Source: Siphonodentalium dalli (lineage: Eukaryota; Mollusca; Scaphopoda; Gadilida; Siphonodentaliidae). From it: a stretch of DNA of 64,000 bases. Within the stretch, counting starts at the first letter, position 1. The number at the start of each line of letters is the position of its first letter. The stretch covers positions 90,293,319-90,357,318 of the forward strand of contig CP136066.1 of the NCBI GenBank assembly GCA_032622095.1. Direction: 5' to 3'. Both the position numbers and the translations under genes were made by a program. Shown here in pieces: positions 42,621-54,500 of this stretch. The notes below the pieces were generated by a model. That model did not search any database. It was not told the origin of the DNA and saw nothing but the letters and a program-made list of their open reading frames with translations.

Positions 42621-44050
42621 AATGGTTTATGGCGAAACAGGTAGATACCCCATAGAAGTTACATTCAAAAATAGATTGCTAAAATTCTAGTTTTCGCTTG
42701 TCACATGGCAAAATGTCAAAATCGCTCTACACATTGCTGTATAATCATTACACAAATGGGATATTCTTTTCACCGTGGATTTACGCAGTTAAAGGGATAA
42801 TTGATTGTTGCGGGGTGTCTCATGTTTGGGCGAACCAATATTCACTCATCAACACGATGTGCATTCTCAAGGATGTCACAAACATTTTAAAAGATCAGTT
42901 TATACAAGGGTGGCAAATCGATATGTCACTTTCCAGAAAGGGCATGTTTTATTCCTTGATTAAGACAGAATTCACTTTCGAAAACTACCTAAATTCTAGT
43001 AATCAAAATAACGTATTCACTTTGGCTCGATTCAGAACCAGAAATAATAAACTGCCAGTAGAATCGGGAAGTTGGAACAACGTTCCGAGAGAGCAGCGTG
43101 TATGTACCTTGCGCCAGTGGGTTGTATCTAGTCGAGACTGTGTTTGGTTGTATTGTGTGTGATTTGCGACGTGCAGCTTACACCCGTGAAATTATCGTCA
43201 TGTTGAAACCCATAATTATATCCGTTATCCATACACATTACAAACAACGAATGTGGGGGAAACATCTACACACAAACGTGATTACCGATCCTAATGCGTG
43301 TGCCAATCAGTCATTTGATGTCGATGATAACTCCAAAGTTATACCATGGGACAGATATACATGTAATGCAGATTTGATCATAGGCAGGCATGTCAGTCGG
43401 TATAAAATGAGGAATCTATAATCGGTTGCCTGTAGTGTTACGCACAACACAGTGTTACCATTGAAGCATGTTAATAGGAACAAATGGAATTTCAGACTGT
43501 AAGGATGTTCTTTAGTTGTCGCAAGTGGGTCATGACTGACTCAAATTAGCTGGTGATATCAATCATGTGCTGATCTATGTTTTACTTTGTCGATATGTTT
43601 GTGTTCTTTTCTTCGTGAAAAGCCAGTGTGACTAGCACGTCTATTATTTTTATTGACATTATATGATTCGATAAACAAGGAGAGGAGAGGAGAGAAAGAA
43701 AGTGATTACGCCAGTGGTTTGTATCTAGACGAGACTGTGTTTGGTTGTATTGTGTGTGACCGTCCAATTGCGGTCTCTATTATAACAAACCAGGTTTTCT
43801 CTCTCTTGGTTTGGGTCGGAAATCTTGACTGCGTGTATTATTGTCTCATTCTAATAAATACTCATTTGATCGAATATTGTCATCTGTGTTGGTTACCCGA
43901 CTACGTAACTACCTAAGTAATGGCGTTGTGTAATCTGAATGCAATCGACGACGAAATACACTACCTGATTGATTGCCCAATCTTCTCCGATTTGAGGGAA
44001 TCATTATTTCCTGTCTTTTTCGAAAAGTACATACAGTCTTGGTAAATTGA
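42621..44050 (+). pseudogene. LINE C-terminal region with duplicated insert
   Basis: FTLARFRTRNNKLPVESGSW and NNVPREQRVCTL lead toward the zinc-binding motif, but after CTL the sequence jumps to an insert beginning CGCCAGTGGGTTGTATCTAG. A second copy of this start (CGCCAGTGGTTTGTATCTAG, ACGAGACTGTGTTTGGTTG) is at about 43709. The motif resumes at about 43926 as LCNLNAIDDEIHYLIDCPIF. The insert of about 810 bases is of unknown nature. Confidence 0.6.
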
Positions 44051-44619
44051 AAATGCTTTTAAGGAGCTAACGACCATCTGTTTTAAAGAAAACGTGCAAA
44101 ATGATCAAAGAGATTCAAATATTCCGTAGCTACCTGTTCTCCAGGTTAAATCAGGTAGCTTCCACCTCACAGGGCGGCAGCCTATAAACTGCCATAACAC
44201 ATTTTATATTTTTATTTTGTCAAACCCCGTGTCACGTCCTGATGGCAACATTAACTTGACTATGATTAATTAACTAATTACGTTAACCATTGTCCATCCG
44301 CACTTGACACGGGGTAGGTATTGTTTTATGTATTCCGTTGTCTCCGTACCATGTACATTGGCTGGGAGAATAAAGTTTATAAAGTTTGTATTATGTTTGC
44401 TTTTTTAATTTTCCAGGTATCAAAATATGTCGATAAATACCCGAATTTGCTATCTACAACCATTACATGTCACAGAAAGACACAATTAAGTCAAACAAAA
44501 TATGAAAATATCACTTCGAACACGATTGTCGGACCCCCGAGCAGCTTGGTACGCCAAGTTTCCAGTTTGGGGACTGAATAATCCGCGACTGTCCAGGGGG
44601 GATGTCGGAAATATATATA

Positions 44620-44850
44620 TGTAATTTTTGGCGGTCTGGCAAATATTCGTCAAGCCGGTCTCGGACCAAATTGTGGATGAAGATGGTCAAGTAGCTTTGG
44701 GTGTTAGATATTTGACAATCCGGCCAAATTTCGTTGAATGAAATGTTGATAAATAACACGTTTTGGAAAATTTTATACTAGAGTTGACAGTGGTTAGCAT
44801 TATTTTTTGGATTTGGTACTTAATCGATTCTGATACAATTGTGCAATAAG
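44620..44850. mobile_element. Decayed TTAA-type MITE remnant
   Basis: AACACGTTTTGGAAAATTTT, GAGTTGACAGTGGTTAGCAT and TACTTAATCGATTCTGATA match the central parts of the copies at 31.5 and 51.3 kb. No termini are visible. Confidence 0.5.
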
Positions 44851-46332
44851 CATCCTACAAGTTCAAATTGATCGGTGTCGTTGAAATATAATAAATAGAG
44901 CATATGTCTTGATGTCTTGGTGTCGTTGACTCAAGCTTGTTAAACCAGTCCAAAGTCAGTCGTGCGAATAAGCTCACAGGAGCTTATAATCGCAATTGCC
45001 ATCGTCCAGACAATGCAAACTTGACCCATGAAGTTTGAAAGACCAAAACAAACTGAACAATTTCGTTTAATCTTTACCGGCCTTGCAATCTTTGGCGCGA
45101 ACATCAATAAATATATTCATAGTAATGTTTTAATATCATTTGGACACGCGTGTTAAAATGTTCTCGTGATTGTTACCTAGCTCTCTGTTCATTGCTTTTT
45201 GCATGCACGTTTGGTACAGTATAGTAGTGTGCTAAATTTAGCACGATACTACACAAGTATAGTACAGTTTGCTAATCTTAGCACACCACTACACCATATA
45301 TGACACATGACACACCCGACCAATCAGAAGGCGTCATTTCTAGGTCAGGCGAATGATATGTAGTAGGTATAGAATGTTGATGGTCATTTATACGATATAT
45401 TTTAAGAAATAATTTTCTTATTCGAGAAAAAGTCAAGAAAAGGTTATCCAACTGGAGCACATTTTCTTGTATCTAGAATTGTTTTCTAGACAATAAGAAC
45501 ATGTTTCTAGGTTATAAGAAAGTCTGTTTAGAGTACAAGACAAAACTTCTTGTGTAAGAAAAAGCGATTATGTGGTTTCTTACATTAGATTTTTTTTTTT
45601 CTGCTTTAAGACAGATTTTTTTTTTCTCATGAAAAAAAAAATGATTTAAAGAACAAGAAAAAAAATTAAGTTAGCACATGACCATGCACTGAATGTTTGT
45701 TCGTGTATTTCTGTTCAAGAATAAGCATGCCACTCTTCTACGACTCGCGCGGGCATATTTTTCGTGCGAAAAACCATTACTATTACCTACATATAAACAA
45801 TCGAACCCGGCGATGGGTCATGCACAATCAGTAACCTCGAGCTGAGAAACCCCCCATGCAGTATAACTTAATGACTGATGCTTTTGGTCACGTTGTTACG
45901 ACTTCATTGCATGGTGTGCAATTTCACATCCATTCCAACCCGTAGTCGTTAAGCTTCATGTTTTAAATGTGTTGGAACGACACCAGCCATTTTCTTGTTC
46001 CATCAAAAACATTGTATTATAATCCTCACATCGATAAGCTGCCGGTCCTGGCACTTTAAAACGAAGGCCGACTGTACATGTCGGTCTTATACACGCATCA
46101 TTGCCGTTGATTTCGAAATTCGATACATCCTCTGTGGGTCTTTAATGCCGATCGTTTACTAGATCACACCGATATATTTATTCTGTTGCACTCGTTTGTT
46201 TGCACGTCTTGTGCCTCGCTGAGTTTTAGCCTTCAACGTTGGCTAAAATTTTCATAAGGCGTCCAGTAATGAGCTGGTAATGATCGTCTGCCTGAATCAT
46301 TCCCTTAGATCTAATGGTGTAACATTACATTT
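44851..46332. other. Non-coding stretch with small hairpins and A/T-rich repeats
   Basis: A hairpin near 45220-45300 (AGTAGTGTGCTAAATTTAGC, then GCTAATCTTAGCACACCACT) may be a tiny MITE. From about 45400 to 45670 a loose repeat of TTTCTTGT/CTAGAA and long A or T runs occurs. No gene recognised. Confidence 0.4.
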
Positions 46333-46615
46333 GCCGGAGGGGGCTCGGTGGCTATGTTGGTAAAGGGCTCCGTGGCAGACACCCGGTTCAATTCCCGGTG
46401 GAGTCATCGCTGACTGTGTATCCCATATCGATATCTGGGGAAGTTTTCAGTTACCAGCCGATCGCCGGACACAATTGGTCATTCTTACAGCCAATGAAAT
46501 CACTGTTAGATTTATCTTAGTGCACGGACTCTTCCCCCCACCAATAAAACTGACAACGTCGTGATACAGCGCTGGCTGCCGAAAACGACGTTAAACGCCA
46601 CTAAATAAATAAATA
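46333..46615 (+). mobile_element. tRNA-derived SINE
   Basis: A tRNA-like head has an A-box match (TGGCTATGTTGGTAAAGGG) and a B box (GGTTCAATTCCC at 46384-46395) at the right spacing for RNA polymerase III. A body of about 190 bases follows, with GGCTGCCGAAAACGACGTTA, AACGCC near the end, and a (TAAA)n tail. The tRNA part lacks a proper 3' acceptor stem, so it is a SINE rather than a tRNA gene. It is about 283 bases long and appears full length. Confidence 0.8.
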
Positions 46616-47035
46616 ATACACTTTCCAGGGAGTGGAGAGGATGAGCCTGCCTGCAATTTTTCAATTATATCCCATCTCAAGGCGCAAGGAAATTTATGCT
46701 CATAACAGACCATAGTTCTATGTGTCCGTGTTGAGAAGTATTAACCAGCTGTAGTCAGCCAGCTATGTTACATTTCCAACCGATGTCCGTGCAACACAAC
46801 ACAGCGATTTAAATACAGCATTAACCCCTTCTGTATTATATGGATTCTCCCACTCAGTTATAAAAGTATTCATTAGAATGGTGTATTGTTCATATGAAGG
46901 GGTTTTCAACAAAAATAAGCAGACGACAGATAATAAAAGTGCAGAAGATGTCCACTTTCTTGGAGGGAGAATGTTCAGATGACAAGTATTATACTTTTTT
47001 GTATAAGTGTGTGTGTATGTATATATGTATCTAAA

Positions 47036-47775
47036 TATATATTTTGAAGACCTCTGTCTGTTTGTTTGTATGTCTGTCATTTATACAAATCTACGATTCT
47101 CGACCGATCGGGACAAAACTTGGTACGTGTGTGTAGTTTGACCAGGCGATCGTCGTTGTCGTATTGGCGAGCCCGTGCGACGCCCGTGCAGCGCATGCGC
47201 AGAAGAGATCTCGGAAACGGGTGGAGCTATCGACTTGAAATTTGCTATGTGAATGTATTTTGCCCCGAATACGAATTTTTTCGGGTCGCCAAGCCCGTGT
47301 GACGCAAGCTTCGCGCATGCGCAGACCAGATCTCGGAAACGGGTGGAGCTATCGACTTGAAATTTTGTATGTTAATGTATCTTGCCCCGGATACGAATTT
47401 TATCGGGTCGCCGAGCCCGTGCGACACCAGCTTCGTGCATGCGCAGACCAGATCTCGGAAACGGGTGGAGCTATCGACTTGAAATTTGGTATGTGAATAT
47501 ATCTTGCCCCGGATACGAATTTTATCGGGTCGCCGAGCCCGTGCGACGCCAGCTTCGCGCATGCGCAGACCAGATCTCGGAAACGGGTGGAGCTATCGAC
47601 TTGAAATTTGGTATGTGAATTATCTTGCCCCGGATACGAATTTTATCGGGTCGCCGAGCCCGTGCGACGCCAGCTTCGCGCATGCGCAGACCAGATCTCG
47701 GAAACGGGTGGAGCTATCGACTTGAAATTTGGTTTTTGAATAGCCCGGACAACGTCGGGCTCATCGGCTAGTATG
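47036..47775 (-). repeat. Composite array segment, inverted
   Basis: The array appears in reverse: tail AATATATATTTTGAAGACC with (GTCT)n at 47036-47080, the closing segment, five subrepeats of about 122 bases with TGCGCATGCGC variants, and the head AGCCCGGACAACGTCGGGCT at 47740-47775. It is a complete single unit, which defines head and tail of the repeat: head CTAGCCGATGAGC, tail AAAATATAT. Confidence 0.85.
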
Positions 47776-47812
47776 ATATATGTGTGTATATGTATGTATA
47801 TGTATATTATAA

Positions 47813-47964
47813 GTTACGGGACGCTTAGTGGTCGGATGTGGTGTCATGTGAGGGGAAGTGAGATCAATATTAGGCGAGGCCGTAGGCCGAGCCTAATATT
47901 GATCTCGCTGAGCCTCACATCAGAGTCACTTGACACCATATTCGACAACCAAGCGTCCCGTAAC
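47813..47964. mobile_element. 152-bp foldback MITE
   Basis: GTTACGGGACGCTTAGTGGT on the left pairs with ACAACCAAGCGTCCCGTAAC on the right. Further in, GAGATCAATATTAGGC pairs with GCCTAATATTGATCTC around GAGGCCGTAGGCCGA. The entire element can fold. A related fragment, TAATATTGATTTCATATTAG, is at about 48351. Confidence 0.6.
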
Positions 47965-48699
47965 GTATTTATTATGTCAGTGGACAATATCCAGCATATC
48001 CCTTTAATAAATCGTCGCTGTAATTTATTGTAATTTGGTAAGATAATTTGTCGTCTATGGCCATTAACGTATGTAACGTCACAGTGACGCGTCATGGGCG
48101 TTGAACGTCAACGCATTGAGTCAATGACTAATTACCAGAAGTAGGACAACTTGTTGAGTTTGATGGTTAATTTATTAGTCTTTAGAATTCCTCAAATATA
48201 CCGCAGGCAGGTTTTGGTACATGGTACTATGTCTTTAAATTCACAGAAAATGATTTCCGACAGATAACCCCTTTCTTGGCGCCAAAATACATCAAAACAT
48301 ATTCCCGAGGCGACTGAGTTTCTGAAAAACAAGATGGCGGATAAGCTCCTAATATTGATTTCATATTAGGTCACCGACCTAATATCGGTTCATATACCGT
48401 CACTATATATCGACGCTGATTAGCTATACTAATTGCAAGAGCTGACATTATACATGTGTATATTTGCATTTATTATACTGGAAGATTATCCCTTAATCTC
48501 ATCCATCATTATATTGCTCGACATCCAGAATTAAAATTAATTATCATTCAATCGACTACTTCGAGTCGTAACCATGCGCATATATATATACCTAGTCTGT
48601 ACACGGCTTATCCTATAGCCATCTAATATTTATTACACTCATCACACTTTATGTTTACAATATAAATCATGGATTCAAAATGTTCTTTAAATCTGTGGG

Positions 48700-48810
48700 T
48701 TGTACATGGTCATCTGTGTTGTTTATGTATATATGTACATATACACCCACTTGTCAAAATACAGGCACACACGGTACACCTGTACATCCCACCCATGACC
48801 TACAGTCACT

Positions 48811-48874
<64 letters not shown>

Positions 48875-49210
48875 AACACAGAAGACAATGTAGCTACTCT
48901 CGTTGTATCCATACACAACATCAATGCCATACAACCACATCGTATACACCCGTACTGGTTACACACAACCATACAACTTGCAATCACTCCATGTATACCG
49001 ATTCACCTCACACATGACCATAAACCACTTCTTTTATGCCTATACATCTCACCATGGACACCCTACTCATAACCATATAGTCACTCATTTTATACCTATT
49101 CACATTCATGACCATACAATAACTCCCTGTAAACATATTCACCTCACCTATGATCACACAGTAACTCCATGGCTGCCACCATGGCATCCACCCTGTATCC
49201 AGTTAATCAA
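48700..49210. repeat. (AT)n and diverged CACC/CATACA minisatellite
   Basis: A perfect (AT)n tract lies at about 48813-48870. It is surrounded by a diverged repeat of about 55-60 bases with CACCTCACACATGACCATA and CAGTAACTCCATG words from about 48750 to 49185. Open frames with runs of YI are artefacts. Confidence 0.7.
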
Positions 49211-49249
49211 TTTTATCATAATGGGTCAGAATAGCCACAGATTATGGTT

Positions 49250-50790
49250 AATCTCAGCTGCGCCTCAAAGTTCTGCTCATTTCCTTTCAATAATATGGCC
49301 AGAATCACAAAAGAGGTTCTCGGCATAATTCCATACTGCAACTTTAAAATGAATTTGCCATGCCCCATACGGAACTGGGACAACCAGAATAGAACATGTA
49401 GTTGTCAGTTAATTATCTAACACGTATAAGAACCAAGTGAGTCACAATTGGCTACATTTTCGGAAAACGCAGAGAATAATATTCGGGATATATGTAAAAA
49501 ATTGTTTACCAAATTTGGTTGCCATTTTGGAAGCCATCTTGAACAATTTGGTCTATAAACACCGTAGTGTTACACATTTAAGATATACCAAAACAACAAA
49601 CACCTTTCATATCAAAGATAGTTACATTTTACTTGAAAACATGGTCCAAACCTGAAAAGTTATTTTTTGCCGATATTTATGTTAAGTTTGTGAGAGAAAA
49701 ATCCACTATTTCTGGTGATGTCAGTGGTGACAATAGTAACAATTAACCATGGTGCATCAGACATGTTATTATTCAATGTATAGAAGGCAGAATAGCCTAT
49801 TGTATACATCAACCACAGCTTGTAAGCGATTGCAGGGCACGCTGGGGCAATATCTGTCATTTTCCATATTATGGCGGCCATTTTGGCAGCCATTTCGAGC
49901 CAAAGTTACAATGTTGGTTCCAATGAGTTGGAATATTCATATGTAATGATATGCCTCACTTACATTACAAAGTTCTGTTCATTTCTTGTTGAGATATGAC
50001 TAGAATCCCAATTGAGATTTTGTGTGAAATCTTATACCGCATTCTGTAAAATCGAATTTTTGAGGGATCGGAAGGGGCTAGGATCCCAATAATTGCATAT
50101 TTCATTGCTCCAATGGTCAGTTAATATACAAAATACAACAAAAAGTCACATTTCTCAACCAGTTCCAAACAGCATAAACTGATCTAGAAGATATAAGTGA
50201 ACAAACGTCACATTTTCAACTTCCGGTGGCCATGTTGACAGCCATCTTGGATGGGGAGTTTAAATTTTGCCGTCTAAAATTATCATTATGTCTTAGCTTC
50301 ACAAAACTATATACATTTGTATACATTTTACCAGAGTTTCCAGCTATAATTTGCACCAAACTGACTGAGGCCCTAGTCTGAAAAACAGCGGCCATGATGG
50401 CCGCCATCTTGTCTGGAGTCTACACGGCCACTTTATTTTCTTGTTAACATTGCTTAAAAGTTGAAGGACATAATATGGAACAAAATGAGTGGGGTAAAGT
50501 TAAGTCCAGCTAGGGGTGTGCACGGGTACCAATATTAGCTCCCGGACTATATAAAAAAAACATCGAATTAACTATAAACTCCACCTTTCCAAAAATAGTT
50601 TCATAAAATTAGATAGATAAGTGTTTTCGTAAAACAACCATCGAACCCAAAGATAAAAATCTACATGTATCAACTACACATTCACTTTTTTCATTCATTC
50701 AATCATTGTCCGCCTTTTTCTTTTATTCAGTGGCCGCCATTTTGGATTTGATCGGTAGTACGGAACCAGGATTTGGTGGATACGTGACGT
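49250..50790. repeat. Long-period diverged repeats with GGCCGCCATTTTGG words
   Basis: AAAGTTCTGCTCATTTC at about 49269 and AAAGTTCTGTTCATTTC at about 49969 begin related segments about 700 bases apart. Both are followed by ATGGCCAGAATC/ATGACTAGAATC and a CTTGGAAGCCATCTTGAACA-type word. GCCATTTTGG or GCCATCTTGG words recur near 49520, 49875, 50230, 50395 and 50735. The nature of the element is unknown. Confidence 0.4.
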
Positions 50791-51031
50791 CACATATCCT
50801 GGTCATGGTAACTTCGAGGTCCCAAATCCGGCACTAGCTGCAGCCGATCTCGAAGTCACTATGTAATTTTACTACGATTGGTCACGATCTCCCGCCGTGT
50901 ACGTCACGTGTCATGCCGAATAGTATATATATATATATAGTCTGATATTTTGGACGGGTGAAGTTATAGACGTGTTCAATTTAAACATATGCGATACGTT
51001 GATCGCAGAACCGGATCATAGGCGTATTTAA

Positions 51032-51453
51032 AGGTACTCTATCCGATTAAATATACCTAAATTACTATTTCTTTGGCTTCGGGTGTAAACAATATTTGAT
51101 TCGAGTCGATGAACCTACCCATCAACACTTTTTGAAGTTTGTTATTTCAATTGTTTGTGGCACAGAAACACGCCGTCAAAAGGATGGTTTCGGCCAAAAT
51201 GCGGATGAAGATGGATAACTCTAAAAACAAGTGGTAATACAGCCAAATTCGTGAATACTCGAGTGATGACACGGCGATATTTCGTTGAACAAAATGTTGT
51301 TAACACGTTTTGGAAAATTTGATACTAATTGACAGTGGTTAGCATTGTGTTGTTGCCATTAATAGATTCGGAAAACCACAAGTGTATTTTGAAAAAATGT
51401 TGTTGTTGTTCTATCTTGATGATATGGGGACCTTCTGATAGGATTGAGTACCT
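51032..51453. mobile_element. TTAA-flanked MITE, copy 4
   Basis: TTAA flanks at 51028-51031 and 51454-51457, with ends AGGTACTCTATCCGAT and ATAGGATTGAGTACCT. The interior contains both the CTTTGGCTTCGGGTGTAA block and the AACACGTTTTGGAAAATTTG block that also occurs alone at 31.5 and 44.76 kb, which links those remnants to this family. Confidence 0.8.
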
Positions 51454-51544
51454 TTAAATATGCATAAATGGTTTCCAGACTAAATAATTTCACGAAACAT
51501 TAATCCTTTCATGACTGTAGCGCCCTGATTTTTTGTGAAAATCA

Positions 51545-51690
51545 TGTGCAATGAGCCTCGCACAATTATATAAGATAACGCATTGGCCTAACAATATTTA
51601 CATTGACCTTGTAAGCCAGTGCATTTTCTTATATATGTGAGGCTCCCTATGGGAGACTCGCATATATAAGATAATGAAATGGCGCAGGAT
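51545..51690. repeat. Hairpin of the CCAATGCATTCTC family, third locus
   Basis: GAGCCTCGCACAATTATATA, GATAACGCATTGGCCTAACA, then CCAGTGCATTTTCTTATATA paired with TATATAAGATAATGAAATGG around GTGAGGCTCCCTATGGGAGA. Flanking words CCTTTCATGACTG and CATGAAATGGTTGA may be the element ends. Confidence 0.55.
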
Positions 51691-52199
51691 TTTTAATGCC
51701 GCACCAGCGCAGCTCCCGGCATGAAATGGTTGAATGCTCACATAATTTCAAACATAAAGTTAACCTAATAACTATATATGTCTAGGCTGCACCGTCTATA
51801 CATGTATGTTATGAGATGTTTAGATCCTTTCTTTGTGAAAATAATTAATTTGGTCTTTTTTTTTGTATGTGTGTGTTGACACGGAGTTTCCACGATTTGC
51901 ATACTCATCGTGCAAAGGCGATGAGAGTCCTTTGCATATTTTCTTCGTCATCAGAAAATATAAATTTATCGTCAACATGTATAATACATAACAATTTAAT
52001 AATGCATCATGTTTGGTCTATTCATTTTTTTTCACACAGTTATGACCCTTGTATAGTGTAAACTATGACCATCTTGGTGAGCATCTCCGTCATCTTGTAT
52101 GCTATTTGGAATATTCATGAACCACGTGCAATGGGTTGAAACAGGATTTGTCCAGTCATCGCAGACCAGATTAACCCTTTCTATTCTAAAGTGTCATTG

Positions 52200-52460
52200 A
52201 TGAGTAGTTATCCCATATGAAATGTTCAGATAATAAGTTCAACAAACGACCATATATCGTTTTGTTGAACTTATTATCGAAATATTTCTAACAATAGATA
52301 TGTCACCCTCTGCGCTTTTATTATTTATCTGTCGTCTGCTTTTATCACCTGAACATCCCTCCAAATCAATAATAGACCATTCATATGTAGACGTTTTAAC
52401 TGACTGCGAGAATCCATTTAGTATAGAAGAGGTTAAGACATTCTTCAGAAACAAGCCACC
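52200..52460. repeat. Dispersed repeat with hairpin
   Basis: GATAATAAGTTCAACAAACG pairs with GTTTTGTTGAACTTATTATC at 52220-52277. The downstream part (ATTTATCTGTCGTCTGCTTT, GAGAATCCATTTAGTATAGA) matches 32790-32975 and, in reverse, 46800-47000. Confidence 0.5.
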
Positions 52461-52831
52461 TCAGGAAAAACGACATTTCCGCTGCTCTGAGGGGGAATGC
52501 GTGTACTCTGTATGCAATATTTGTTATGCCCTCTTAGGGTGTATATTGGCAAGCATGTATGGCCCTGTCGAAGGAAGTGGTGGACTAATTGTGTAAAAAC
52601 TTACTCGGTATTTACGTATTTGAACCATGTAACGAAGATCGACAGTTTTGGACTGATTATTATTCTGCATGCTAATTTTGGCAATGGATGTGTGGGTTAT
52701 TGGTGTATCAATGCAATGTGCATGTTTATCGGTGAACCTTTCAACCAATTGAAATGTATGCGTCCTTATTTGTGAACACATATTATATTACGTGGTGTGT
52801 AAATATTTCATAATTATCATAACTTATATAT

Positions 52832-52892
52832 ATGCCTAATAGTATTATCTTGAGGGCGTTACCATTTCTGACTATGGTTTTATTGTCTACAG
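52832..52892 (+). other. Leader-like sequence before exon 7, shared with 8.4 kb
   Basis: ATG at 52832 opens MPNSIILRALPFLTMVLLST and ends in TTGTCTACAG, the acceptor used for exon 7. About 55 bases are nearly identical to the minus strand at 8427-8367. Read through into exon 7 the frame does not match the receptor frame. It is therefore either intron sequence derived from a repeat or a displaced signal-peptide exon. Confidence 0.35.
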
Positions 52893-53042
52893 TTTGTCGG
52901 TATGGCGATAAGAGACGCGACGAAAGCCATAACTCTTGCAATGTCCGATAACAGATCGACATTAGCTATTGGGAACATCACGACACGCACATGCGACGCG
53001 ACAAATATTGGGCAAGATATTCTGTCAGGGAGGCTAAAACAG
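52893..53042 (+). CDS. iGluR exon 7: amino-terminal domain, late part
   Basis: The acceptor TTATTGTCTACAG is followed by TTT in phase 0 and the donor AAACAG|GTAAGT is phase 0, giving 50 open codons. The peptide FVGMAIRDATKAITLAMSDN, then IGNITTRTCDATNIGQDILS and GRLKQ matches the family segment with DAV..A..A, a Cys before W..G..L...L, which leads into the V.F.G.TG.I.F motif. That motif opens exon 8 in phase, supporting the join LKQVSFAGETG. Confidence 0.75.
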
Positions 53043-53149
53043 GTAAGTACGGGTTATGGGTCAGACACGCGTTTTACATGAATCCAGAAAAAGATTTTTT
53101 CTTGATCTATCCGGCGAATAATCTTGAATTTCACATAACCCACTGTATT

Positions 53150-54500
53150 TTTACGGTAGAGTACCGGCAGCTCAGTTGCCAGTAGTCTACCGTATAATTG
53201 ACAGTATATACCGTATATATTCTACTACCGTATATAATTATACAATAATACCGTCAAATATACAGTACACCGTATATTCCACTATCGTATATTTATACAA
53301 TTATACCGTCACGGTCAAATATACAGTACACCGTATATTCCACTACCGTATAATTATACAAACATGCTCAATGGTTGATTGTAATTTGGCCGTAAAAGGC
53401 GTAATGACTAAAAATATTATAATATCATAGAAGCTACCATGATTTCGAATAAATAAATTATTCAATACAAAACCTTGACAAACACACTAAGGACAACACA
53501 ACAACTGTTTTCTCCCCACGATTGACTAACACACGAATTCACAATCCGAGAAAATGGCGTCGGCGATCAGACCCTTCCCAAAATGCATAGCGCGTGCACG
53601 CGCCATTAACAGTACACTCTTATAACTAATAAACGATTACACATCAAATGTGTAAACCCGGTTAATACACATAGCAATGTGTAGTTTTACATACAAATAC
53701 ATTGACCAAGTGCCGTTCTACACATAATGTGTATATTTTGTTGCACAAAATTGTGTAAGAACGTAGAGCATGCGCATTGCGTGCCTTCATTTTCATAGTC
53801 TGCTACGTGACGGCCATATTGTTTGAGTATATTTTTTGGAATGCAATCTACAGCGATCGTGGACAAGGATGTAAGTTCAGAATTCCAATTTGTGGGTTTA
53901 TTATTAATAGTATATGAGGATTTATTTGTTAAAACTTTCATGGCGATTACTACTGCCCTTAGACTCTTGTTATGATTGTTGTAAGAATACTAATATTATG
54001 CAATCACGCCTCGATCCCGGTTTGTTCAATTCAAAGCAAAATCTCACAGTACAGAACAAAATACTACATACCACTATGCGCCATGAAAGTTTTAACATAT
54101 AAATCTGCATATATCTTGAATACTATACCCACAGGTCGGACTACTGAACTTGCATTTCTTGTCTACGAACTGTGTGTGTAAGAACCTACACAAAATGTGT
54201 AAGGGATATGTGTTGATTTTATACACACAGTTGTGTATAAATGTGTAAAAATTTACCCATTTATGTGTAAAAATTGTTACACAATTTGTGTACGAATATG
54301 AAACTACACATATACATGTACTACACAAATATGTTTAAGATCAAAATTGAATAATGATTGTGTAGCAGGGCTACACATTTTGTGTAGAAAACCTACACAT
54401 TAATCATAAGAGTGTATTGCCGTAAGTATAGATATTACCGTACATACAGTTAAATTAACGGTATTCTACCGTTGAATATACGGCCAATTAATACAGTGAT
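53150..54500. repeat. ACCGTATAT repeat with a nested TA-flanked MITE
   Basis: From 53150 to 53360 words such as CTACCGTATA and ATACCGTCAAATATACAGTA are repeated. Related words (ACGGTATTCTACCGT, TATTACCGTACATACAGT) reappear at 54425-54490. Between them lies an inserted element, 53615-54414, flanked by TA, with ends CACTCTTATAACTAAT and TTAATCATAAGAGTG and many TACACA/TGTGTA words near both ends. The outer sequence may itself be an older inverted-repeat element. Confidence 0.55.

Larger units (their letters stand above)
39525..44395 (+). mobile_element. Second non-LTR retrotransposon, decayed
   Basis: It reads, in order, the end of an ORF1, an AP-like endonuclease, a reverse transcriptase and a zinc-binding C-terminus, with many frameshifts. 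The 3' end carries GGGAGAATAAAGTTTATAAA, GTTTG, a short ATAAAGTTT repeat typical of L2/CR1-like elements. A tandem-duplicated insert interrupts the C-terminus at about 43107-43918. It occupies intron 6 in the same orientation as the receptor gene. It is a different element from the one at 18.3 kb. Confidence 0.8.

Noticed and set aside
46333-46405. Functional tRNA gene
   Set aside because: A and B boxes are present, but acceptor-stem pairing is lacking and the sequence continues into a SINE body with a (TAAA)n tail.
48669-49072. Protein with long YI repeats
   Set aside because: Direct translation of the (AT)n microsatellite.
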